Counted from the first letter of the stretch, positions 1-7,265 are shown. The stretch: 10,068 nucleotides of DNA from Candidatus Beckwithbacteria bacterium (GCA_012798485.1 JAAZND010000010.1:1-10068); one strand, 5' to 3'. The notes: generated from the sequence alone by a model not told the origin. Made by a program: numbers and translations.

Positions 1-250
1 AGGTTACAAAAAACATTATCGAGTAGATCATAAGAGGAAAGAATATGTTAAAGGAAAATCACACATTAATGGTATTGAGAATTTTTGGGGAATACTTAAA
101 GTCAGATTATCTAAATTCAGAGGTATGAATAGATAATTATTTAAACTCCACTTAAAAGAAACAGAATTTAGATTTAATAATCGTAATAATAATCTTTACA
201 AATTATTATTAAAAATGTTTAGAGAAAACCCTCTAAACTAGTCATGAACC
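1..250 (+). mobile_element. 3' end of an IS1595/ISXO2-like insertion sequence, entering from the left edge
   Basis: This stretch contains the last 80 codons of a transposase and, just past its stop, a probable terminal inverted repeat. The minus strand of 238-250 reads GGTTCATGACTAG. The inner end of the second IS at 9929-9941 reads GGGTCTAGACTAG on the plus strand, matching at 10 of 13 positions, so I take 250 as the element boundary. The base after it (251) is the first base of the neighbouring gene's stop codon. IS1595 elements are known to make 8-bp target duplications; here that would be 251-258, but the other copy lies outside the window. Confidence 0.72.
2..241 (+). pseudogene. IS1595-family (ISXO2-like, DDE) transposase, C-terminal fragment with in-frame stop
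   Basis: Reading from base 2 gives the C-terminal third of an ISXO2-like DDE transposase. Recognisable parts are the block HYRVDHKRKEYVKGKSHING, then IENFWGILK (Glu codon 77-79, the expected last catalytic acid), then the C-terminal HLKETEFRFNNR, ending in TAG at 239-241. The 5' part lies outside the window. A TAA at 134-136 interrupts the frame between FRGMNR and LFKLHLKETEF. Aligned with the second transposase at the right edge (KFKETKKNFHLHLKECEW), the stop falls where a Lys sits, so a single AAA to TAA change would explain it. Downstream codons still match the family, so the lesion looks recent. The catalytic Glu lies before the stop, so a shortened product could exist, but loss of function is more likely. 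Confidence 0.82.
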
Positions 251-1393
251 TTATTTTTTCTTATTTAACGTAAGTATTATACCTCCCCATAGCAAAACCC
301 AAGGATAAAACCATGAGGCAACAAACATGCCGTGAACGGCGATAGCAATTATTAAAGCATAGATTAGATAGTTTTTGGTAAAATGTTTTTTTATTAATTC
401 TTGCCAAAAAAGAAGAAACTGCAAAGTGCCAAAAATACCAACTGTAACCAGTAGATACATGAGACTATTATCAACTCCGGAGAGCGAATGATTGGGTTGA
501 TTGTTGTTGATAATTAAGTTTTTGCTGTTTTTAACATAAGCCAAAGTGTTAAAACCAAAACCAAAAATCGGTTGTTCTATAAAAAGCGTAAAACTTTGCT
601 TTAAATTTAAAATTCTCGAATTAATTGTACTGGTGCGTAAAAGTTTGGTGCCTTCGCCAAATTTTTGCGGTAAAAAAGGAATTGTTAAAAGTAAAATTAA
701 AATTATCACAATACCAAATTTGTAAGCTTTTTTTAAAGCAAAATAAAAAAAAATGGCGAAGAAAATAGCCATAAAACTGCTGCGGCTATAAGTTAAAAGC
801 AAAGCAAAAAAAGGCAAAACAGCAATATATTTGAGTTTTTTTACAGGTAATAAATACAAAAGAAACATAATTAAAATCAATCCAGTAAAGTTTGGATCAA
901 ATAGTGTTCCGGTTAATCGATATGTATGACGATCCCAACCAAGAGCAAAAATAGCTTCAAGTTTTGGAAAAAAAAGATATTGTAAAAAACCAAACAAAGT
1001 AAAGATGATAATGGAAAAAACAAAATAGGATTTGATTTTAGCTAGATTAAGTTTGTGAGAGTATTCCATATTTAACAATAGAAATAAAAGATAGCTGACG
1101 AAACGAATTAGATATAAAGAGCCAAATAAAATTTGACTTAACTGCAAATATTGCAAGCTTAAGAATAAAGAAAAAATGGCAAAACAAATAAAACCTAAAA
1201 AATATTTATATTTAGGTACTAAATTAAAAATTTGTTTAGCAAAAAGAACGATTATCAAGCCAATCAAAATATCGTGTAGATAAAGATGAATGTTTGGCCA
1301 AGGTAAAGGAATAATTGATAATTGACCAAGTGGTAAAATAAGTAAAAGAGCGTAATCAAGGAAATTAAGTATTTTAAATTTGTCTATTTTCAT
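251..1393 (-). CDS. O-antigen ligase/polymerase-like membrane protein (Wzy_C family)
   Basis: This 380-residue integral membrane protein has about ten to twelve hydrophobic segments. Family signatures are RLTGTLFDPNFTG (159-171), the TYSRSS turn (201-206), PIFGFG (275-280), and NHSLSGVDNSLMYLL (301-315) in a large loop, which carries the His typical of the Wzy/WaaL superfamily. Known members join lipid-linked glycans to lipid A or protein, or polymerise repeat units on the outer face of the cytoplasmic membrane. Sequence alone does not separate ligase from polymerase. It is the last gene of the minus-strand glycosyltransferase array and overlaps the upstream GT2 gene by 20 bp, suggesting translational coupling. 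The stop codon (251-253) directly touches the end of the left IS. The C-terminus (last membrane segment, then NKKK) looks natural rather than truncated. Confidence 0.88.
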   Translation of the reverse strand: MKIDKFKILNFLDYALLLILPLGQLSIIPLPWPNIHLYLHDILIGLIIVLFAKQIFNLVPKYKYFLGFICFAIFSLFLSLQYLQLSQILFGSLYLIRFVSYLLFLLLNMEYSHKLNLAKIKSYFVFSIIIFTLFGFLQYLFFPKLEAIFALGWDRHTYRLTGTLFDPNFTGLILIMFLLYLLPVKKLKYIAVLPFFALLLTYSRSSFMAIFFAIFFYFALKKAYKFGIVIILILLLTIPFLPQKFGEGTKLLRTSTINSRILNLKQSFTLFIEQPIFGFGFNTLAYVKNSKNLIINNNQPNHSLSGVDNSLMYLLVTVGIFGTLQFLLFWQELIKKHFTKNYLIYALIIAIAVHGMFVASWFYPWVLLWGGIILTLNKKK

Positions 1394-2204
1394 GTTGCAG
1401 CCACAAAATTTGTAATTTGATTCTTACTAAAAGAGAATGCAGACTCATAAGAAAACTTAAACAAAAACCTTCAAAACCATCTAAAATTCCTAATTTCAAA
1501 AAATAATTATTTAAAAATTTGCCTACAGGATTAAAAAAAGTTTTTAAAGTAGCTTCTTTCACTTTTTGTTCATAAAGCCATTCTGCTCTAAGATTTGAGT
1601 AAAAATTGATACGATTGAGAAAATCAGTAATCGTCAAATTTTGATTATGAATAATAGGATTTTTTAACTCCCCTATTTTGACTCCAGGTTTTTGAACATT
1701 CCAAATTTCATGTACTTTACCTACCCAAGGGGATTTTATTTTGGCAAAACGAATAAATTTATTATTGGCAGTTTCCCCAAATTTTAATTTTTTCCCAAGA
1801 AAAAAATCCTGCCTTTTAAGATAAAAAGCTTCGTATGGATTATTTTCTGCTTGCATTACTTTTATAATTTCTTTTCTCAAATTTTTGTCAACAACTTCAT
1901 CACTATCGATGAACAAAAACCATTTGCCTTTAGCTTTTCTTAAAATAAAATTGCGCTGGGCGCTAAAATCACCATTTAGTTTTTGCTGAAAAAATTTTAA
2001 TTGAGGGAAAGTCCCTTTTTTATAAGGCAGAGAATAAGAATCCAAAAATTGATATTCTTTGATAACCTCTTCGGTTTTATCTGTGGAAAAATCATCAAGG
2101 ATTAAAATTTCATCAGCAAACTTGAGAGACTCGATGCAATTTTTGATAGTATTTTCACTGTTTTTGGTCAAAACTAGTGCGGATAAAAGCATGTTGTTTG
2201 TCAT
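1374..2204 (-). CDS. GT2-family glycosyltransferase, WaaE/KdtX-like
   Basis: This 276-residue protein has a single GT-A domain. It opens with LSALVLTKNSENTI, followed by the nucleotide-binding DDFS (37-40), the SAQRN segment (81-85) and the metal-binding DSD (100-102). KVHEIW (163-168) is typical of the WaaE-type branch, which adds sugars to LPS core or related glycans. The C-terminal helices (KFLNNYFLKLGILDGFEGF, 229-247) also fit that group and may sit on the membrane. The donor and acceptor sugars cannot be told. The first ATG (2204) lies inside a palindromic repeat and has no Shine-Dalgarno; the in-frame ATG at 2192 (MLLSALVL) fits the usual family N-terminus better and may be the true start. 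It overlaps the ligase/polymerase gene by 20 bp. Confidence 0.88.
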   Translation of the reverse strand: MTNNMLLSALVLTKNSENTIKNCIESLKFADEILILDDFSTDKTEEVIKEYQFLDSYSLPYKKGTFPQLKFFQQKLNGDFSAQRNFILRKAKGKWFLFIDSDEVVDKNLRKEIIKVMQAENNPYEAFYLKRQDFFLGKKLKFGETANNKFIRFAKIKSPWVGKVHEIWNVQKPGVKIGELKNPIIHNQNLTITDFLNRINFYSNLRAEWLYEQKVKEATLKTFFNPVGKFLNNYFLKLGILDGFEGFCLSFLMSLHSLLVRIKLQILWLQHENRQI

Positions 2205-2295
2205 CTTGAGCTTGTTTCAGGATCTTTTTAAATAATTGATTATAGATGCTGAATATCTTGCCTACCGGCAGGCAGGAATTTAGCATGACATTATT
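2205..2295. repeat. Palindromic intergenic repeat with CCTACCGGCAGGCAGG core
   Basis: This is the only sizeable gap in the glycosyltransferase array and it holds two dyads. At 2246-2286 ATGCTGAAT pairs with ATTTAGCAT around an inner arm (CTTGCCT with AGGCAGG) and an ACCGGC centre, giving a nearly perfect hairpin of about 41 nt. At roughly 2202-2224 lies a second, imperfect dyad, TCATCTTGAGC then TTGTTTCAGGATC. Motifs of this kind are common dispersed intergenic repeats in candidate-phyla genomes; that is from memory, not a search. The segment is much richer in G and C than its surroundings. It may act as a weak terminator or mRNA-processing site between the two GT2 genes, but there is no U-tract, so I do not call it a terminator. 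Confidence 0.7.
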
Positions 2296-3129
2296 TTATT
2301 TTAGTAATAAATTTTTTAACCTTTTCAAGTTCCACCAAAAAAAAATACTGGGATAAAAATAAAGATTAAATAAATAAGCTCTAAATTTATATTCCTTTGG
2401 GATATGGCGTTTAACCAATTTTAAACTATTACGAAGGCTATAGGCAATTTTTGTCAGTTCTGTGCTGGATTGACTGCCTTTGTGAAAAATTTTAGCTTGG
2501 GGAATCAGCGCAATTTCAAAACCGGCAAGTTTAGCTCTGAGACAAAAATCTACATCTTCAAGATAGAGAAAAAAAGTTTCGTCAAAACCTTTTATTTTTT
2601 GTAAAATTTGTCTTTTGGTCAGCATACAGCAACCGCTGACAAAATGTCTGATTTGCCAATCTTTTTCTATTTTATATTCAGTTTTATTCAAATGTTTAGC
2701 TTGACCTTTGGTCCACTCAATAAAACCGCCATAGTCATATAAAGTTTTGTCTTTGACTTTGTGTTCTATCACCGGTCCGGCAATACCAAGCTTTTCTTCT
2801 TTTTCCATTACTTCTAACAAATTTGTCAAAAAATCTGGAGAAACTAAAGTGTCGTTATTTAAAAATAAAATATAATCACTTTCATTCTCTAAAGCTGTTT
2901 TTATTCCAAGGTTATTTCCTCCAGCAAAACCTAAGTTTTTTTCTGGAATAAGAAGTTGATCTACTCTTGAATGATTTTTAATTTTTTCTTGAATTTCTTT
3001 GTCCAAACTATTATCAATGATAATTACTTTAAATTTAGGATTTTTAATTTTCAATAGAGAATCAAGACATTCTTTAGTATGAATCCAAGCGCCGAAATGT
3101 AAAATGATAATGGAAATTTTATTTGTCAT
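2296..3129 (-). CDS. GT2-family glycosyltransferase, rhamnosyltransferase (WbbL)-like
   Basis: This 277-residue GT-A enzyme has the full WbbL-type motif series: IIILHFGAW start, IIIDNS (36-41), NLGFAGGNN (65-73), the metal site NNDT (91-94), VSGCCML (164-170), GFDE (181-184), and LEDVDFCLRAKLAGF (190-204) with the catalytic-base acid, then HKGSQS (216-221). Characterised relatives transfer rhamnose or galactofuranose from dTDP- or UDP-sugars to lipid-linked glycans at the cytoplasmic membrane; the sugar used here is not determinable. The C-terminal stretch from about 250 is aromatic and basic (YLFNLYFYPSIFFWWNLKRL), likely a membrane-contacting end. The ATG at 3129 overlaps the 3' end of the upstream GT4 gene by 11 bp, supporting coupled translation and this start. 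Confidence 0.92.
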   Translation of the reverse strand: MTNKISIIILHFGAWIHTKECLDSLLKIKNPKFKVIIIDNSLDKEIQEKIKNHSRVDQLLIPEKNLGFAGGNNLGIKTALENESDYILFLNNDTLVSPDFLTNLLEVMEKEEKLGIAGPVIEHKVKDKTLYDYGGFIEWTKGQAKHLNKTEYKIEKDWQIRHFVSGCCMLTKRQILQKIKGFDETFFLYLEDVDFCLRAKLAGFEIALIPQAKIFHKGSQSSTELTKIAYSLRNSLKLVKRHIPKEYKFRAYLFNLYFYPSIFFWWNLKRLKNLLLK

Positions 3130-4210
3130 TTAAAATTTTCTGATACAATTTTTTTAATTTTTGGGCTTGCTTGCGACAATCAAATTTTTCTTTTACTCTT
3201 TCTAATCCTTTTTGACTTAATTCTTGGCGTAAATTTTTATTTTCAATGATTTTTACCATAGCTTTAAATAATTGCTGGCTACTAGAGTGATTGACAATTA
3301 TCCCAGTTTGACCCAAAATTTCCGGAATCGCTCCTGAGTTTGTGGAAATAATGGGCACACCACAAGCCATAGCTTCAAGTAATACCATACCATAATATTC
3401 TTCCCAAAATTGTGTTGGTTTAGAAGGTAAAATAAGGCAGTCAGCTTGGGCAGTAATTTGTGGGATTTGTTCATAGGGATAGAATTCTGGCTTGATCCCG
3501 TTTTCTTCAACTAGAATTTTTAATGGACCTTTGCCAATAATTTTTAATTTTATATTTTGATAATTTTGTTTTAGCTTTTGCCAAGCTTCTAATAATTCTT
3601 TAACTCCTTTTTGGTCTTCAAGTCTGCCAATAAATAAAAAAGTGAAATCTTGATTCGTTTTTTTAGGAATTGGTTTAAACTGTTTAAGATTAATACCATA
3701 ATTTATCACTGTAATTTTTTCTTCCCCTACCCCTTCTTTAATTAAACATTCTTTAGCTTTTTGTGTCAGGCAATGAAAATGATCTGTATTATCTCTTACA
3801 AATTGCTTCATTGTTTTTCTTCCCCAGATAGTTTCGTGGTTAAAAGGGATAGTTTCTGAACAAGTAATTAGAGTTTTTTTCACAATTCTTTTTTGTTTGG
3901 CAATAATAGCTTGTTTGGAAAAATGAAAATATGTTTCACGAGCATGTGCAATATCAAAATGCTTTAAATTGTTTTCAAGTCTAAATAAATACATCGCATC
4001 AATAAAAAAACGATTTAGAATCGGAAGTTTATATGGAAAGTCTGGAAGATCAACCGGAGAAAAAAGCTTGATATTAGGAATTTTGATTTGATGTTTGGAT
4101 TTTTGCGAGCCAAAGCCAATAAGCTTAATAGATTTATCAGTAAGCATAGGATAATAGCTTTGAAGTTCGAAATTATTGATATATTGTCCGCGTATAAAAG
4201 CAATTTTCAT
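3119..4210 (-). CDS. GT4-family glycosyltransferase (glycosyl transferases group 1)
   Basis: This 363-residue GT-B enzyme is close to the usual family length. The C-terminal donor domain is clear: FLFIGRLEDQKG (191-202), KIIGKGPL (223-230), the PS of LILPSKP (259-265), and the E-x7-E pair in EYYGMVLLEAMACGVPIIST (Glu271 and Glu279). The N-terminal acceptor domain is more divergent, as expected. The enzyme probably acts as a retaining transferase on an NDP-sugar in the cytoplasm, extending a surface glycan. It starts 8 bp after the stop of the upstream GT4 gene and overlaps the next gene by 11 bp, so it sits mid-operon. A stretch resembling CCCTTAACCTAA precedes its ATG in place of a Shine-Dalgarno. 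Its base composition is noticeably less AT-rich than the upstream GT4. Confidence 0.92.
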   Translation of the reverse strand: MKIAFIRGQYINNFELQSYYPMLTDKSIKLIGFGSQKSKHQIKIPNIKLFSPVDLPDFPYKLPILNRFFIDAMYLFRLENNLKHFDIAHARETYFHFSKQAIIAKQKRIVKKTLITCSETIPFNHETIWGRKTMKQFVRDNTDHFHCLTQKAKECLIKEGVGEEKITVINYGINLKQFKPIPKKTNQDFTFLFIGRLEDQKGVKELLEAWQKLKQNYQNIKLKIIGKGPLKILVEENGIKPEFYPYEQIPQITAQADCLILPSKPTQFWEEYYGMVLLEAMACGVPIISTNSGAIPEILGQTGIIVNHSSSQQLFKAMVKIIENKNLRQELSQKGLERVKEKFDCRKQAQKLKKLYQKILNDK

Positions 4211-4218
4211 AAGTTAGG

Positions 4219-5301
4219 TTAAGGGTTGGTTGGAAATAAGATGGATAAATTTTTTATTGTATTATCCCAATTCCAATTTTTCTTTACGTAGTTAAATAGA
4301 AATTGACGATCTATTTTTTCTTTCAAAATTAAATTAATCTTTTCAGCGAACAACTTTTCATTCCTTTCAGTTAAATATCCCAATTTTTTATTACTTATTA
4401 TTTCTTTATATCCTCCTTCATTTATAGCAATGACTCTAGTTCCAGCGCTTAATGACTCAATTAAAGATAATCCAAATGGTTCATTTATAGCTGCTGCTAA
4501 TAATAATTTAGATTTATTATATAAATCATTTAATTCACTGTCAGATATTTTATTTTTTTGAATTATTTTGACTTGCATTTTTTTTGCTAAATAATTTATA
4601 TATTTATGATCTCTGCCTTTGTCTCCTATTATGATTAAGGGGTATCTAACATTTTTTGGTAGTAGTGCTATAGTTCTGATAAGAAAATCTATGCCTTTAA
4701 ATTTAGATGTCGATCCAACAGTAATAAAGTAATTTTCTTTTTTTATATCGTTTTTAAAATGAAAAATTTTCTGATTCACACCCAAATATATTTTATTAAA
4801 TTTTTTTCTATAAATTTTTTCTAATTTTTGTTTAGAAAATTCAGAGTTAGTTACTAATATATTTGCATATTTAATATTATTTTTATCAATATATTTTAAT
4901 GGTAATCTTAAATAATTTATTATTTTTTGTTTTAAACTAGTTAAAAGATATTTTTTATCAAAATAGAACTCTCTTGGTTCTTCTTGACAGAAATATAATT
5001 TTGGAATATCAATATATCTCAATATGTATGGAGATTTTGTAAAATAATCGTGGTTACAAATTAGTAAATCAAAGTTTCCTTTTTTTATCTGATTAGCGAG
5101 AGTTTTATGAATTTTCGGGAGTTTAATATATATAAAAATCAAATAATCAAAAAAATTCTTCAAAGTAATATGCTCAAAAGTAAATTCTTTAATGGAATAT
5201 TTTTCTTTTAGTCTTTTTATTATTTCTAAGTTAGTTCTTTCACCTCCACCTTTTGGAAGTTTCTGGAATATAGCAATCTTAATTTTTTTATTATTTGACA
5301 T
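4219..5301 (-). CDS. GT4-family glycosyltransferase, very AT-rich, first gene of the glycan array
   Basis: This 360-residue GT-B enzyme has an N-terminal donor-side glycine loop (LPKGGGERTNLEI, 15-27), FITVGSTSKFKGIDFLI (192-208), IIIGDKG (223-229), and the E-x7-E motif in NEPFGLSLIESLSAG (Glu274 and Glu282). NEGGYKE (294-300) matches the usual G-G-x-x-E segment near the nucleotide site. It likely adds a sugar early in the same pathway as its downstream neighbours. It is the promoter-proximal gene, 53 bp from the divergent secreted-protein gene. Its composition is extreme: 4861-4920 has 6 G/C in 60 bases, against 28 in 60 at 3301-3360 in the next gene. Lys, Ile and Asn are abundant. This suggests a separate origin from its operon partners. 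Confidence 0.9.
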   Translation of the reverse strand: MSNNKKIKIAIFQKLPKGGGERTNLEIIKRLKEKYSIKEFTFEHITLKNFFDYLIFIYIKLPKIHKTLANQIKKGNFDLLICNHDYFTKSPYILRYIDIPKLYFCQEEPREFYFDKKYLLTSLKQKIINYLRLPLKYIDKNNIKYANILVTNSEFSKQKLEKIYRKKFNKIYLGVNQKIFHFKNDIKKENYFITVGSTSKFKGIDFLIRTIALLPKNVRYPLIIIGDKGRDHKYINYLAKKMQVKIIQKNKISDSELNDLYNKSKLLLAAAINEPFGLSLIESLSAGTRVIAINEGGYKEIISNKKLGYLTERNEKLFAEKINLILKEKIDRQFLFNYVKKNWNWDNTIKNLSILFPTNP

Positions 5302-5354
5302 TTTTATCTTTTTTAGATTATTCTTAATATAGTTATAAATTTATTTATTATAAT
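5302..5354. promoter_or_regulatory. Divergent promoter region between the glycan array and the secreted-protein gene
   Basis: This 53-bp gap is almost pure A/T and must hold the promoters for both outward-facing genes unless they begin within the coding regions. On the minus strand a TATAAT lies at 5352-5347, about 45 nt before the glycosyltransferase ATG; no good -35 is visible at the right distance. On the plus strand TATAAA-like sequence occurs near 5335-5340, which would give a very short leader. With so much A/T, matches to -10 boxes are expected by chance, so individual boxes are weak calls. No operator-like palindrome stands out. Confidence 0.35.
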
Positions 5355-7214
5355 ATGAAAAAACAAAATTTTTTTCTTTTCCTAATTATAATTCTATTTT
5401 CTCTTTTTATCTTTGATAAAAAAATATTTGCTTTTGATAACTTTATAGAAGATTTTAACTCAAATTATTCTAATCCAGGGTTATGGAATGTAAATCCAAA
5501 TCAAGGTGAAATTAATTTTTCTGATAGATCAATAATTTTATCTTCTTCAAAAAAAAGCTTCCCTTTTATTGTAAATAGTCAAAATTTAAATTTAGATGGT
5601 GATTTTGAAATAGAACTTTCATTTAAGTATGGATCTCCTTTTAATTTTGGTTCAGGTATAAATTTTTATACCGAAAATGGTTCTATTTTTGGAGTTTGGC
5701 AAGATAATGTTGAAAAATTAAGATATTTTACTAATCTTTGCACTGATCAAAATCAAAATTGTACTGGAACTTCTATTTTTTATAAAACTGTAAATAATGA
5801 TACAAACTCTCATACAATTAAATATAATTATTCTCAAAATAAATATAATATTTATATAGACAATCAGTTATTATTTACTTCTTCAGAAACTAATTTAATT
5901 CCTAAAAATATTAGAATAGGAAACTCTTATGTTTTAAGTACGAATAATGTTTGGGCTACTCTTTCTATCGACTATATCCACATCACTTCCCTTGGTAAAA
6001 CTCTTAACGTTCCTTTTTACTCACAAAATGATCCAGCTTGGGGAAATGATGAATATGATCACGCTAATGGTTGGATTTCTGAGTATCCAGGATCTGAGCC
6101 AGATATCGATCATTGGGGTTGTGCGATGACTTCAGCTGCAATGGTTTTAAATTATTTTGGGATAGATGTGACACCTAATAATGAACCTCTAAATCCAAAA
6201 ACATTGAATGAGTGGCTCAAGAACAAAGTTTCCCTAAACAATTTAATGGGAAATTATCCAGGTTATTTTCCAAATGGTTGGATTAATTGGAATGCGGTAA
6301 GACAATTAGCTTTCTTTTTTAAACCAGATATAGAAGTAAAACAAATTTGGAACAGTGGTGTTTCTACAGAAAATATTGATAATAATATTCCTGAAATTAT
6401 TCAACTTAAAGGAATTAATAGCAGTTATTGGAATAATTCTAGTTCTCATTTTGTAGTTATTAAAGGTTATAGTAATGATAATTTTATTATTAATGATCCT
6501 GAAGATCAGTTTACTATTTTACCCAAAAGTTATTTGCTAATAGATCAAAGAATTATTTTATCTGAAAATTCAAATAAAAGTATTAAAAATTATTTAACAT
6601 TTAATGGGAGTAATAATGTCAATTTTCTTTTGACTGACAAAGATGGTAAAAGAACTGGTAGAGATAAACAAGGCAATATTTATGAAGAAATTCCTGATTC
6701 TTATTATTATGTTGGCTCATTGCCAGCTGGAGAAGCTAGTGAAAGTGCTCATTTGTTTCAGGAACTTTCCGTTTCTGCAGAAGCTACGCCATCTTATTCT
6801 TTGTTAGTGAGTTCTATTGATGAAACAGATTATGATTTGAGTTTTAACCTACTCAATAAAGATAATGTTTTAAATGGTAAAGATTTTCTTGATAAAAAGA
6901 TTTATGCGGATGAAGAGATTGAATATGAAATTGCTGATGATATAGTAGAAGAGGTAGTCAGTTTTAATACTTTGAGAAAATATATCAAAGAACAAACTGA
7001 GCTTGGAAATATTTCCAAAGATAAGGTAGCCAAAATATTACTAGCTGATTTAGCTATTTCAGAAAGAATGTATGAAAGAGGGAAAATTAAAATAACTAAA
7101 CAACTCTTGGATGTAGAGATCAAATTAGTCAAAGCCTTCTCTCATAAATTCATTGATCATGAAACGAAAGAAGAATTAATAGCTTTAATTAAGGAGCTTA
7201 AAGATAATTTGTAA
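5355..7214 (+). CDS. Secreted C39-like cysteine peptidase domain protein with lectin-like N-terminus and FIMAH-like tail
   Basis: This 619-residue exported protein has a signal peptide at 1-26 (Lys-rich start, hydrophobic core, cleavage probably after IFAFD or nearby). Residues 27-212 are beta-rich with alternating hydrophobics and look like a concanavalin A/LamG-type carbohydrate-binding fold. Residues 216-395 match Peptidase_C39_2: NVPFYSQNDPAWG, then HWGCAMTSAAMVLNYFGI with nucleophile Cys256, SSSHFVVIKGY with His365, and INDP with Asp381, so the triad is intact. Residues 420-520 form a further beta domain (LLTDKDGKRTGRDKQGN is typical of extracellular proteins). Residues 536-617 are helical and resemble a FIMAH domain. 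No sortase motif or C-terminal anchor is seen. It may bind and trim surface glycan or protein; the substrate is unknown. The divergent glycan operon suggests shared surface biology. Local composition shifts sharply inside the gene. Confidence 0.85.
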   Translation: MKKQNFFLFLIIILFSLFIFDKKIFAFDNFIEDFNSNYSNPGLWNVNPNQGEINFSDRSIILSSSKKSFPFIVNSQNLNLDGDFEIELSFKYGSPFNFGSGINFYTENGSIFGVWQDNVEKLRYFTNLCTDQNQNCTGTSIFYKTVNNDTNSHTIKYNYSQNKYNIYIDNQLLFTSSETNLIPKNIRIGNSYVLSTNNVWATLSIDYIHITSLGKTLNVPFYSQNDPAWGNDEYDHANGWISEYPGSEPDIDHWGCAMTSAAMVLNYFGIDVTPNNEPLNPKTLNEWLKNKVSLNNLMGNYPGYFPNGWINWNAVRQLAFFFKPDIEVKQIWNSGVSTENIDNNIPEIIQLKGINSSYWNNSSSHFVVIKGYSNDNFIINDPEDQFTILPKSYLLIDQRIILSENSNKSIKNYLTFNGSNNVNFLLTDKDGKRTGRDKQGNIYEEIPDSYYYVGSLPAGEASESAHLFQELSVSAEATPSYSLLVSSIDETDYDLSFNLLNKDNVLNGKDFLDKKIYADEEIEYEIADDIVEEVVSFNTLRKYIKEQTELGNISKDKVAKILLADLAISERMYERGKIKITKQLLDVEIKLVKAFSHKFIDHETKEELIALIKELKDNL

Positions 7215-7237
7215 AGAGTTCAAATTTTTATAAAACT

Positions 7238-7265
7238 AAAAGAGATCCGAAAGGATCTCTTTTTT
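7238..7265. terminator. Bidirectional rho-independent terminator between convergent genes
   Basis: AAAAGAGATCC (7238-7248), a GAAA tetraloop (7249-7252) and GGATCTCTTTT (7253-7263) form a perfect 11-bp stem, followed by T residues to 7265. The stem begins 23 bp after the secreted-protein stop. On the other strand the same hairpin begins at the stop codon of the opposing gene and is also flanked by an A/T tract, so it can serve both transcripts. The gap holds nothing else. Confidence 0.92.

Noticed and set aside
2246..2286. Rho-independent terminator within the glycan array
   Set aside because: The hairpin is strong but no T-tract follows in either direction, and the genes on both sides share orientation and function.
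5349..5354. Perfect TATAAT on the plus strand before the secreted-protein ATG
   Set aside because: It touches the start codon at 5355, so transcription would begin inside the gene; likely chance in an almost pure A/T stretch.
5355..7214. Bacteriocin-processing C39 peptidase
   Set aside because: The protein has a signal peptide and extracellular domains and lacks the ABC-transporter membrane and ATPase domains of that group.
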